Below, one piece after another: positions 51,687-60,190 of a stretch of DNA of 64,000 bases; position 1 is the stretch's first letter, and every line of letters begins with the position of its first letter. The notes beneath the pieces were generated by a model that saw only the letters and a program-made list of their open reading frames with translations, was not told the origin of the DNA and did not search any database. This DNA comes from Azospirillum sp. TSA2s (GTDB lineage Bacteria; Pseudomonadota; Alphaproteobacteria; Azospirillales; Azospirillaceae): positions 1-64,000 of the forward strand of contig NZ_CP039644.1 of assembly GCF_004923315.1 (NCBI RefSeq). Direction: 5' to 3'. Position numbers and translations under genes: made by a program.

Positions 51687-53111
51687 GGCCTGCGTGTCGC
51701 CGGCCAGCGTGTCGATGGAGATGTTCAGCATCGGGATGCCGACCAGCCCCTGCACCACATGGCTGGAATGGACCTTGAAGAACAGCGCGTCCTCGATCCA
51801 GTGATGCTGCACATGGTCGTTCTGCGTGCCTTCGGCGATCGCGACGGTGATGGAGAAGTCGCCGCTCGGCAGATAGGGCAGTTGGAAACGGAAGCGGGCG
51901 GCGAAATCCTGTCCCGCCACCACGCGGATGGGGTCGAGCTGATAAGTGAGATGGGTGTTGTCGCCGAACAGGTTCTGGCCCAGCCGGTCGCGGACGTAGA
52001 AGCCGACGATCGGCTGGAACAGATCCTTTTCCGCGTGGCAGGCCACCTCCAGGACGATCTCCTCGCCGCCCTCCAGCGTGCTCAGCGGCGTGCCGCCGCT
52101 GTCGAGGAGCCGGACGCTGGTGATGCTGGCCCCGCGCTCGCCGAACCAGGGGGCGTTGGGATCGAAATCGAAGATTTCGATGGCGTTGCGGTGCTGGGAG
52201 GATTTCAGCAGCTCGGCGCGGGCGTCCTCCACCGGCTCCTCGCGCTTGGCCTGGGGCAGCGCCTGCCGGGTGCCGCCGATGCGGAAGCCGCGCGAGGTGT
52301 CCTGGTCGCTGTACAGCGCGGCGAGGTAATCGTGGCAGACGTCCTTGGCCGGGCCAACCGCCCGCACCGACCCGTTGTCCAGCCACACCACCCGGTCGCA
52401 CAAATTCACCACCTGGCCCGTGTCGTGTGACACGAAGAACAGGGTGCCGCGCTCCTTGAAGCGGTGGATGAAGCGCATGCATTTCTGGGTGAAGGAGGCG
52501 TCGCCGACCGCCAGGATCTCGTCGACGATCATGATGTCGGCATCGACATGGGCCGCCACCGCGAAGGCGAGGCGGGCGTACATGCCGCTGGAATAGAGCT
52601 TCACCGGCTGTTCGATGAAGTCGCCGATGCCTGCGAACTCGGCGATAGAGTCGTAGCGCTGGGCGATCTGCTCGTTCGACAGCCCCAGCACCGAGGCGGC
52701 GAGATAGACGTTCTCGCGGCCGGTGAATTCCGGGTTGAAGCCGGCGCCCAGCTCCAGCAGCGCCGCGATCCGGCCATCGACCGCGATGCGGCCGGAGGTC
52801 GGCGTCAAAGTGCCGCAGAGTAGCTGCAGGAAGGTCGACTTGCCCGAGCCGTTGCGGCCGATCAGCCCGACCGTCTCGCCGCGGCGGACCTCCAGGTCGA
52901 CACCGCGCAGCGCCCAGTACTCGTCGTAATATTTGCGCCGGCCACGCACCAGCATCTGCTTCAGGCGGTCCTGCGGGCGCTTGAAGATGGCGTAGGCCTT
53001 GCCCAGCCCCTCGGCGCGGATGACGACGGGGGCCTGGGGCGTGGAGCCGGGCGTGGTTTCGGCCGGGACCTCGGCGGGAACCGCGGCGGGAGCGTTGATC
53101 TCAGACGACAT
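51675..53111 (-). CDS. wzt: Wzt: O-antigen ABC exporter ATPase with carbohydrate-binding domain
   Basis: The protein has 478 residues. The ATPase (about 25-270) has LIGRNGSGKSTFLQLLCG, LSNEQIAQ with YSSGMYARLAFAVA, IMIVDEILAVGD and FVSHDTGQV. This is the form of the teichoic-acid and O-antigen exporter group, which has the YSSGM motif instead of LSGGQ. The C-terminal 170 residues resemble the Wzt_C beta-sandwich, which binds the capped non-reducing end of the glycan (GEEIVLEVACHAEKDLFQPI, FGDNTHLTYQLDP). Known role: powers export of finished O-polysaccharide. Its start overlaps the wzm stop by 11 bases. Confidence 0.94.
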   Translation of the reverse strand: MSSEINAPAAVPAEVPAETTPGSTPQAPVVIRAEGLGKAYAIFKRPQDRLKQMLVRGRRKYYDEYWALRGVDLEVRRGETVGLIGRNGSGKSTFLQLLCGTLTPTSGRIAVDGRIAALLELGAGFNPEFTGRENVYLAASVLGLSNEQIAQRYDSIAEFAGIGDFIEQPVKLYSSGMYARLAFAVAAHVDADIMIVDEILAVGDASFTQKCMRFIHRFKERGTLFFVSHDTGQVVNLCDRVVWLDNGSVRAVGPAKDVCHDYLAALYSDQDTSRGFRIGGTRQALPQAKREEPVEDARAELLKSSQHRNAIEIFDFDPNAPWFGERGASITSVRLLDSGGTPLSTLEGGEEIVLEVACHAEKDLFQPIVGFYVRDRLGQNLFGDNTHLTYQLDPIRVVAGQDFAARFRFQLPYLPSGDFSITVAIAEGTQNDHVQHHWIEDALFFKVHSSHVVQGLVGIPMLNISIDTLAGDTQAGPA

Positions 53112-53961
53112 CGGCGAACCCCCGGCGGGTCTTCATGAACCAGAGATAGCCGAGCCACGCCACCACCCAGGCGCCCAGCGTCGCCAGTCCCCAGTCCACC
53201 GGTGACGGGATGCGGCCCCAGAACAGCAGGTCCTTCGACTGCTCCAGGATCGCGGTCATCGGGTTCAGATGCAGGATGGCGCGGAAGCGCTCGGGGATCG
53301 CGGTCATCGGATAGAAGATCGGGCTGAGGAACATCAGCACGGTGACGGCCACCCCCACCACCTGCCGCAGGTCGCGCAGGAACACGCCGGCGGCGGCGAA
53401 GAACCAGCTCAGCCCCAGCGTGGTCAGGCACAAGGGCGCCAGCACCAGCGGCAGCAGCAGCGCGGTCAGCGGCGGCAGCCCCGCCACGGCGAGGTGGAAG
53501 ACCAGCAGGATGAGAAAGCCGATGCCGGCGTTGAACAGCGCGACCGCCAGCGACACCAGCGGCAGGATCTCCAGCGGGAAGACCACCTTCTTGATGTAGC
53601 TGATGTTCTCCAGCAAGAGGCCGGGCGCCCGGTTCAGGCATTCGCCCAGCACGTTGAACAGGATCAGGCCGGAAAACAGCAGCAGGGCGAATTCGGTGTT
53701 GCTCTCGCCCGCGGCTCCGCTGGGCGTTCCCCAGCGCGCGCGGAACACCACCGAGAAGACAAAGGTGTAGACCGCCAGCATCAGGATCGGATTCAGCACC
53801 GCCCAGACGATGCCCAGCACGGAGCCGCGGTAGCGGGCATCGATCTCCCGCCGGGCCAGCCGAAAGATCAACGACCTGTGGTGCCAGGCGGTGTGGAAAA
53901 GAGCGAAGGGCCCGGTGCCGAGCCCGGCACCCTTGGGCCGTGCCACAGTCGATCCAAACAT
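53101..53961 (-). CDS. wzm: Wzm: O-antigen ABC exporter permease
   Basis: ATG at 53961 gives 286 residues with six membrane segments (ABC-2 type). The amphipathic opening LIFRLARREIDARYRGSVLG, then VWAVLNPILMLAVYTFVFSVVF, and the gating NISYIKKVVFPLEILPLV are standard for Wzm/KpsM-like permeases. Known role: the channel for lipid-linked O-antigen across the inner membrane. It is the first gene of the wzm-wzt-fusion-GT2 unit. Confidence 0.94.
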   Translation of the reverse strand: MFGSTVARPKGAGLGTGPFALFHTAWHHRSLIFRLARREIDARYRGSVLGIVWAVLNPILMLAVYTFVFSVVFRARWGTPSGAAGESNTEFALLLFSGLILFNVLGECLNRAPGLLLENISYIKKVVFPLEILPLVSLAVALFNAGIGFLILLVFHLAVAGLPPLTALLLPLVLAPLCLTTLGLSWFFAAAGVFLRDLRQVVGVAVTVLMFLSPIFYPMTAIPERFRAILHLNPMTAILEQSKDLLFWGRIPSPVDWGLATLGAWVVAWLGYLWFMKTRRGFADVV

Positions 53962-54016
53962 GTGACGTGGTCCCCCGTTTGCGGACGGGCGACCATAATC
54001 GCCGCCCCGACGGCGT

Positions 54017-56467
54017 TCAAGCGAAACCAGCCAGGAGGCCGCTCCCCATGGCTCCGTCCCGCCGCAAGGCATCGGGCGTTGTGAGCGGGGGAGCCGCCAC
54101 TGCGGCAAGCACCCCCTCGCCCTGAGCGGTGATGGCGGTCAGGGCCCCGGGGCTGATGGTGCGGCCCTCGGCACGCCCGGTGGTGATGTAATGCTGTGTT
54201 ACCCGGACGGTGTCGGTGCCGAAGGCCGCGGCGAGGTCCGCATAGGACGCGGTGTAGGCCAGCGGATCGAAACCGGACCAGCCGCGGCCCTCGGTCCGCC
54301 CATAGCTCAGGTAATGCTTGGCCGTCTCCGTCGCGTCGATGCCGACAGCTGCGGCAACGTCCGAATTGCTCGCCAGATAGGCCATCGCGTTGAAGCTGGC
54401 GGCCGCCCGTCCCTCAAACCGGCCATACTGGATGTAATGCGCGCGGGCGGCCTCAGCATTCAGACCAAAGGCAGCTGTCAAATCCGGATAGGAGGCCAGA
54501 TAGACGAAAGGGTTGAAGCCGGCCAGTCGGCTGGCCAGCGACTCAACCGTCAGCGCCACCGTCTGTTGGGCAGCGTGCCCGGCACCATCATCCGCACGGT
54601 AGGAAAAGCCCCCCGCCCCGCCCGATAGGCCGGTGGCCGGCGTGTAGGTCAGGCCGGCCAGGGACTCAGCGGTGAGTGGTGTGGTGGCGGTGACCGCACG
54701 GCCGTCGGCCAGCCGGAGGATGCCGCTGCCGGGCAGTCCCGTCACCGTGATCGTCAATGGATCACCGTCCGGATCACTGGGAGCCAGGAGGCCGAGGGGG
54801 GTGGCGGGATCCCCCTCCTCGAGCACCAGCCTCTTGTCCGCTTCCACGACCGGGGGGCGGTTGGCCGGAAGGGTTGTGACGTCCAGGCCGATCCAGGGAC
54901 TCCACAAGGTGCCGTTGAAGGCCCGCAACTCAAGGCGGTCGGTGCCGAGCGCGGAGCCGACGAAGGCCACGCCGGCCAAGCCCGCGGCGCTGACCGACAG
55001 CACATCACCGACCGGCTGCTCGACGCCGTTGAGGGTCAGATGGCCATGGTCGGCGGTGCGGTCGACCAGCTCATAGCGGGTGATGGCGCCGCCGAGCGGA
55101 TCGCTGGCACTGACCAGGGCTCCGGCCCCCACCGCCGCTCCAAGTGTGAGCGTCCGGTTCAGCGCCGTCACCACCGGCGGCAGGAGGCCGACCCGCTGGT
55201 CGGCGAATTGGGCATACTCGACCCCGGTCAGCCTGTCGGTGCCATCGCTGCCGCCGGTGAGGTGGGTGATGACGGCCTCCCCGCTGTCGGCGGTGATGCT
55301 GTAGTCGGCCCGGCTGCCGGAGAAGACGGCGATGTCGGTGCCCTCCCCGCCAACCAGGCTGTCATTGCCGCCATCACCGGTCAGCGTGTCGTTGCCGCCG
55401 CCGCCGGCCAGCACATTGCCGGCCGCGTTGCCGATCAGGATGTCGTCGCCCGCCCCGCCAATCGCATTTTCGACGATCGCCCCGTAAGCGATGGACACAT
55501 TTTCGACCGCCCGTCCGCCGCTGCCGTTCGGGCCGATGGAGCTGAAGGCACCAGGCGTCAGGTCGATGATGACGGCGGACACCTGTCCGCCGGCGTCGAT
55601 GCTGTCGGTGCCGCCGGCATCCCAGATCGCCTGGGAAAAGGGCGTGGTGGTGCTGGCGAAGACATAGCGGTCGTCGCCGATGCGGGTGCCGGTGTTGGCG
55701 CCGTACAGGTACTGGGCCGCCGCGATGTCGTAGAGGGCCGGCCCCGTCGCCAGCCCGTTCAGGCCGAGGCTGGGGTGCCGGTTGTAGGACATGAGTGTGT
55801 AGCGGTAATTGTCCTCGGTCGAGGACAGGTAGGGCGGCTCGCCGCCGCCGCCGGTGGCGTTGTAGTTGCCGGGATGCTTCAGCCCGATGGCATGGCCGAT
55901 CTCGTGCAGGATGGTCAGGTAGCCGTAGGTCCCGGGTGTCGGGCTGGTGTTGGTCGCGGTGGTGTTGGCGAGATAGATGTCGCCGCCGGTGTCATAAAGC
56001 GAGCCGGTCGGGTAGTAGGCGTAGGCGGCGCTGGAGCTTTGCCGGTTGGTGCCGATGCGGATCGACCCGCCCTGCCCGCTGTTGGCGCTTTCGGAGGTCT
56101 CGACGAAGACGATGGTGGCGACGGCGGTCCAGGCGGCGAAGGCTTGGCGCACCGCGTCGCGCTGCATGGCGGACAGCGGTGCAAAGCCGGTGGTGTCTGA
56201 GGGGGAGGCGTAGGACGGCGCCTGCTCAAGGAAGCTGTAGGTGACCGTCGCCCCGCTGCCGACCCCGCCGCCGCCCCAGCGCGGCGTCCCCGTCGCCAGC
56301 AGGGCTTGGACGGTGGACGCGGGCAAAATCGCAGGGGCTGCGCCTGTCACGATCCCGCTGTCGAACGCCGCGGCCGCCGCTTGGCACGCCTGACAGCCGC
56401 AAGGCGGGACAGCGGCGTTTAAAAAAGCGGCTGCCAAAGACGTGTCGCCGGTGGACTGGGTGGTCAT
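54017..56467 (-). CDS. Serralysin-like (M10) metallopeptidase with RTX, cadherin-like and 40-residue modules
   Basis: From ATG 56467 the product has 816 residues; a GTG at 56560 extends the frame, but its ribosome site is too close. Zinc motif HEIGHAIGLKH (His188, His192, His198) and Met-turn TLMSYN (Met226) define M10B. A Cys cluster, CGCQAC, lies at 23-28. RTX repeats are few (about 334-375: GGAGDDILIGN, GGGGNDTLTGD). Cadherin-like beta domains follow (about 410-640). Three modules then occupy about 650-773 (YLASYPDLTAAFG, YLASNSDVAAAVG, YTASYADLAAAFG). Known role of relatives: secreted calcium-dependent protease. No inhibitor gene is adjacent. The C-terminus lacks the usual serralysin signal form. 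Confidence 0.9.
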   Translation of the reverse strand: MTTQSTGDTSLAAAFLNAAVPPCGCQACQAAAAAFDSGIVTGAAPAILPASTVQALLATGTPRWGGGGVGSGATVTYSFLEQAPSYASPSDTTGFAPLSAMQRDAVRQAFAAWTAVATIVFVETSESANSGQGGSIRIGTNRQSSSAAYAYYPTGSLYDTGGDIYLANTTATNTSPTPGTYGYLTILHEIGHAIGLKHPGNYNATGGGGEPPYLSSTEDNYRYTLMSYNRHPSLGLNGLATGPALYDIAAAQYLYGANTGTRIGDDRYVFASTTTPFSQAIWDAGGTDSIDAGGQVSAVIIDLTPGAFSSIGPNGSGGRAVENVSIAYGAIVENAIGGAGDDILIGNAAGNVLAGGGGNDTLTGDGGNDSLVGGEGTDIAVFSGSRADYSITADSGEAVITHLTGGSDGTDRLTGVEYAQFADQRVGLLPPVVTALNRTLTLGAAVGAGALVSASDPLGGAITRYELVDRTADHGHLTLNGVEQPVGDVLSVSAAGLAGVAFVGSALGTDRLELRAFNGTLWSPWIGLDVTTLPANRPPVVEADKRLVLEEGDPATPLGLLAPSDPDGDPLTITVTGLPGSGILRLADGRAVTATTPLTAESLAGLTYTPATGLSGGAGGFSYRADDGAGHAAQQTVALTVESLASRLAGFNPFVYLASYPDLTAAFGLNAEAARAHYIQYGRFEGRAAASFNAMAYLASNSDVAAAVGIDATETAKHYLSYGRTEGRGWSGFDPLAYTASYADLAAAFGTDTVRVTQHYITTGRAEGRTISPGALTAITAQGEGVLAAVAAPPLTTPDALRRDGAMGSGLLAGFA
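54147..54520 (-). repeat. Three tandem 120-bp repeats coding for 40-residue modules
   Basis: Units near 54515, 54395 and 54272 encode the same YLASYPDL...HYxxxGxxEGR module as in the two RTX proteins. Spacing is about 120 bases. Confidence 0.88.
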
Positions 56468-56569
56468 GGAGGGGGCGTGGTGTGGGGGCGGGGTATGGCG
56501 TGGTCTCAGAATAGGAGCCGAGCCCTTTCGGAAAGGTTGTCGTTCCCGTTGGGGGGCCACGCCTTCCGT

Positions 56570-58297
56570 TCAGCCGGGGCGGCGGTAGGCCATGATCCCC
56601 GGCAGGTCGCTGCGTGCGTAGCCGTCGGTGACCAGGGCATCGATGTAGCGGTGCGCCCAGTTCTGGAAGCGCGAGATGTCGGTGCCGTGGATGGCCCAAT
56701 CAACGACGATCACCACCGGCGGACGGGCTTGGCGGGTCGTCGCGATGGCGCGGTCGATCCAGCCAGGATCGCGCAGCAGGAAGGAATCGTCGACAAAATA
56801 CTCGTGCAACAGCATCCGCCGCCCGGTCATGAAGGCGATGCCTGGGCAGAACGGCACGCAGACGATGGGGTCGCCAGGCGCCGATGCCGCCTCGATCAGG
56901 TTGCGCACCGCTGTCAGCTGCGCCAGCTCGCCAGCGTTGACCCGAACCTCCGTCACGTTGCGTGCGCTGAAGGGCGCGGTGCGGTCGAGCGAGGCCGCGA
57001 TGGAGCCGGTGCCGGGGGTGGTCAGCCCAACACAGAGATAGATGGCGCCGACGGCGACAAGGGGGGTTGCAGCCACGAGGCTGGCCGCTGCCAGCCCGCC
57101 GGCTCTCCAAGGCGTCCGTGCGCGGCGGCCTCCCCCTGTCACAAGACTGGCCAGTTCGCCAAGCAGCGTGCCGCCCAGCACCAGGAAGCCCGGCATGAAA
57201 TTGGCCACATGGGCGAGGTCGGGGCGGAAGAAGAAATAATGCGGCAGGGTTGCCAAAGCCCCGGCAAGCACCACCAGCAGAACCGGCAGCCGTTCCACGC
57301 CGCCTGGGTGCCGGAGATGCAGGCCGGCCACCACGAGATACAAGGCCATGACCAGGAGCGGACCATAAACCAGCGCGGCCATCAGCGCGTCAGGCTGTCC
57401 AGCCCACAGCCCGTCCCACAGCCCGTGCAGCGGCGGGCGGGCCAGCAGGGTGCCGGCGCCGTCCTGGCGCGTCGCAGCCCCTGGGCCGGCTGGATGGAAG
57501 ACCGCCAAAAGGTAGGTCAGGATGGTGAGCGGGTAACGCAGCACGTCCGTGACCACAAGATCGAGATAGCCGCGTGTTGCCGCCCGCAGCAGCACCGGCA
57601 GTTGGACCACCAGGAAGGCGGCGAGGGCCGTCCCGGCCAGCTGTGCCAGCCGGAGCGGCCAAACCTGCCGGATGCCGGGCCAGGCGCGCCTGGGTGCGGC
57701 GCACGCGCCGAGCAGCAGCAGGCCGGCCAGCGGCACGGCGAAAAGATAGCCGAAATCCGCCCGGACCTGGAAGGTGAGCGACAGGGCGGCGGCCGGCAGC
57801 AGCACGTCTTGCATCCGCATGACCTGCCAGCGGTCGGCCAGCCGCACCTGACAGAAGACGTTGAGCAGCGTGCAGAAGGCATAAAAGGAGGTGGGCGGAA
57901 AGGCAGGGACCGCCACCGCCACCGCGGCGGCGAGCAGGGCCGGCAGTTGCCGGCCGGTAACCCGCAGCACCGTAGCGTAGACCAGCAGAGAGGTGGCGGT
58001 GATCACCGCATAGAAGATGAGCTGCACGCTGTGCCAGCTGGGGCCGGTGAGCGTGAACAGCAGCTGCCCCAGCTTGAACCACATCAGCCCGTAGGCGAAG
58101 CTGATCGCATGCGGATCGGTCCCGAGCAGGAGCTCATAAGCGACCTGGGCATAATGGCCGTCGTCGGCGGTGTTGAGGCCGCTGTCGATGTAAAGCCGGT
58201 AATAGGCCAGCGAGGCGGCCAGCACGGCCAGAAGCCCGGCGGTCGTCGCAAGCCCGGCCGGCCGTGCAACGCTGCGAAGGAAAGAGGGGTGGGTCAT
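56570..58297 (-). CDS. Polytopic membrane protein, GT-C-like
   Basis: ATG at 58297 gives 575 residues; a GTG 48 bases upstream is possible. About ten to twelve membrane segments are seen, beginning at GLLAVLAASLAYY. An early outside loop has IDSGLNTADDGHYAQVAYEL, with acidic residues in the place expected for GT-C (GT39/ArnT-like) enzymes. A soluble C-terminal part has MTGRRMLLHEYFVDDSFLL and PPVVIVVDWAIHG. Known relatives transfer sugars from polyprenyl phosphate in the periplasm. Function here is inferred only. It lies 102 bases before the serralysin gene. Confidence 0.7.
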   Translation of the reverse strand: MTHPSFLRSVARPAGLATTAGLLAVLAASLAYYRLYIDSGLNTADDGHYAQVAYELLLGTDPHAISFAYGLMWFKLGQLLFTLTGPSWHSVQLIFYAVITATSLLVYATVLRVTGRQLPALLAAAVAVAVPAFPPTSFYAFCTLLNVFCQVRLADRWQVMRMQDVLLPAAALSLTFQVRADFGYLFAVPLAGLLLLGACAAPRRAWPGIRQVWPLRLAQLAGTALAAFLVVQLPVLLRAATRGYLDLVVTDVLRYPLTILTYLLAVFHPAGPGAATRQDGAGTLLARPPLHGLWDGLWAGQPDALMAALVYGPLLVMALYLVVAGLHLRHPGGVERLPVLLVVLAGALATLPHYFFFRPDLAHVANFMPGFLVLGGTLLGELASLVTGGGRRARTPWRAGGLAAASLVAATPLVAVGAIYLCVGLTTPGTGSIAASLDRTAPFSARNVTEVRVNAGELAQLTAVRNLIEAASAPGDPIVCVPFCPGIAFMTGRRMLLHEYFVDDSFLLRDPGWIDRAIATTRQARPPVVIVVDWAIHGTDISRFQNWAHRYIDALVTDGYARSDLPGIMAYRRPG

Positions 58298-58570
58298 GCA
58301 GACGGTCCGCTCCAAGCGCGTTCTTCGGAAAAACAGCAGCGTCACGCCGGAAAACAGCGCTCAAAGACAGCCGGGTATGGCGCGCCGGAGCATGTTGTGG
58401 AGGGGTAAGAACTTATTGATTATGCCGCTTTATATACGATAGGGCTATGCCGGCGGTCAACCGCCCGGTGGCAAAAGCCCGCACTTGGACAAGAGCGCCC
58501 AGACTACAGCGTTCAGTCATTGCGCCACGATCAAGCAAGAGAAAGTCATTCCTTCTTGGGAAGAAACGTT
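58298..58570. promoter_or_regulatory. Divergent promoter region
   Basis: This 273-base gap separates divergent genes and contains an AT-rich stretch at 58407-58442, with TTGATTATGC and TATATACGATA that could form a promoter. Direction cannot be told by eye. Confidence 0.4.
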
Positions 58571-60145
58571 ATGAATAGGCTTCAGAACATTGCGAAAATA
58601 ATTTCGGAGTCAGGTAGGGATGATGAAGCACATTTTCTCTACCGGATGATCCTATGCATTGATCCCCAGAATGCTGAAGCTCTCTACAATATTGGGTTGC
58701 TTTCCATTCGTCAGAACCTGTCCGACGACGGGGCGGCATGCGTCATTCGCGCGGTCCAGCTTGGCGGGGCGGCCGGCTTGTCAAGAACGGTGCTGCTTGA
58801 GGCGGTGAATCTGGCCTATCGCGAGGCTTTGACGCTCAGCCAAACCGGACGCCACCACCGCTCAGAGGTTGCCCTGGCGAATCTCACCGTTCTGGCCAGA
58901 ACGGTGAATGAGCTGCGGGTGCTGTACGCCGCCGTCGTGTGCTTGGCCGCAGCCCTCGGCCGTCATGACATGGCCATCGCTTGGTGTGTCGATGGCTTGA
59001 GACTGGAGATGGATGAGGAGAGTCGGACATCGATTCTCAAAGCCGGCCTCTACCTGATATCCATCGCAAAGGTGAATGATGATCTTGTCAGCGAGATGGG
59101 GCGAATCTCCGCGGATATGATTGACAGGGGGCAGGGATTTGATGTTTGCTATTTTTCCATCCTCTATCAGAAATACTGGAACGGCGACGACATTGGCGCA
59201 CAGAATGCCGCAAATCAATTCAAGTACATTCTAGGAGATGCGGGTTTTCTTGCCAACAACATATTGAACAGTTGGCATGTGTGCCGGTATGACGAGGCGT
59301 TCTTCACGGCTCTTCCGGAGGAAACGGCCTTGTCATCAGTGATCGGCCCACTCCGTCATGAGCAGATGCTGCCGCCGGGGGATGGCCCGGTCATCCTGAT
59401 CAGCTGCGATGCGCGCTATCTGGAACTGCTTGGGACCAAACTGTTGGACTCCGCCTGCGTGGTCGGAGCGATCCGGTTCGTGCATCTGCACGTCATCAAC
59501 CCCACCCCGGCCTCCTACGAGATCATCAAGACGTTTGAACGACGGGAGGGCTGCATCATCGGGCTGTCGACCGAGACCGCGTCGTGCGTGCGTACAGGGT
59601 CGGCCATTCACAAGAACAAGGATTTGATGAAGACCTACTACGCCTGCGCGCGCTTCATCCGGCTTCCTGAGATTGCACGCCTGTACCATCGTCCGATTGC
59701 GCAGATCGATACGGATTGCCTGCTCATCAGCGACATTTCGCGACTTCCCATGTGCAACAGCGACAAGGATGTCGGCTTCCTGCATGACGGGATCAAAACC
59801 GGGCCGGCGCGGCAATTCAACGCAACCTTCTTCTTCTTGAACAACCATCAAAAATCCTATGAGTACGCGACTCTGCTTGCGCGCTATGTCGCACATTTCA
59901 TCGCGTTCGACATCCCGTTCTGGGGGCTCGACCAAGCGGCCCTTTACTGCGTCTACCAATATATGCGCCGCCAGGGGCAGGCGCCGTCGACGGACACGAC
60001 GCCGTCCTGGGAGCTGTTCGAGCATATCTTCCCATCGGGAGACGACAGCCTGGATGGGAAAATCCATAAGCTCGAGGCGCGGTTGGCAGCCTTGACGGCG
60101 GCGTACCGTGACGCCGGTCCACGGCCTGTTGAAGCTTTGGGGTGA
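58571..60145 (+). CDS. TPR-containing protein, glycosyltransferase-like C-terminus
   Basis: ATG at 58571 has GGGAAG upstream and gives 524 residues. The first 60 residues form TPR-like helices (FLYRMILCIDPQNAEALYNIG). The middle is helical with no clear family. The C-terminal 250 residues have VILISCDARYLELLG, IRFVHLHVINPTP and IAQIDTDCLLISDISRLP; the last is like the DxD motif of GT-A enzymes, and FWGLDQAALYCVY follows. Function is therefore probably sugar transfer, but the family was not recognised. Base use is less GC-rich than the genes that follow. It heads a run of three TPR genes on the plus strand. Confidence 0.65.
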   Translation: MNRLQNIAKIISESGRDDEAHFLYRMILCIDPQNAEALYNIGLLSIRQNLSDDGAACVIRAVQLGGAAGLSRTVLLEAVNLAYREALTLSQTGRHHRSEVALANLTVLARTVNELRVLYAAVVCLAAALGRHDMAIAWCVDGLRLEMDEESRTSILKAGLYLISIAKVNDDLVSEMGRISADMIDRGQGFDVCYFSILYQKYWNGDDIGAQNAANQFKYILGDAGFLANNILNSWHVCRYDEAFFTALPEETALSSVIGPLRHEQMLPPGDGPVILISCDARYLELLGTKLLDSACVVGAIRFVHLHVINPTPASYEIIKTFERREGCIIGLSTETASCVRTGSAIHKNKDLMKTYYACARFIRLPEIARLYHRPIAQIDTDCLLISDISRLPMCNSDKDVGFLHDGIKTGPARQFNATFFFLNNHQKSYEYATLLARYVAHFIAFDIPFWGLDQAALYCVYQYMRRQGQAPSTDTTPSWELFEHIFPSGDDSLDGKIHKLEARLAALTAAYRDAGPRPVEALG

Positions 60146-60190
60146 TCGGGATAGGGTGCCGCGCGTCCTGTCCCATCCAACCGAGTGACC

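Noticed and set aside
48157..51804. 1215-residue plus-strand frame
   Set aside because: It is antisense to the methyltransferase/RgpF/GT2 fusion and has no recognisable domain.
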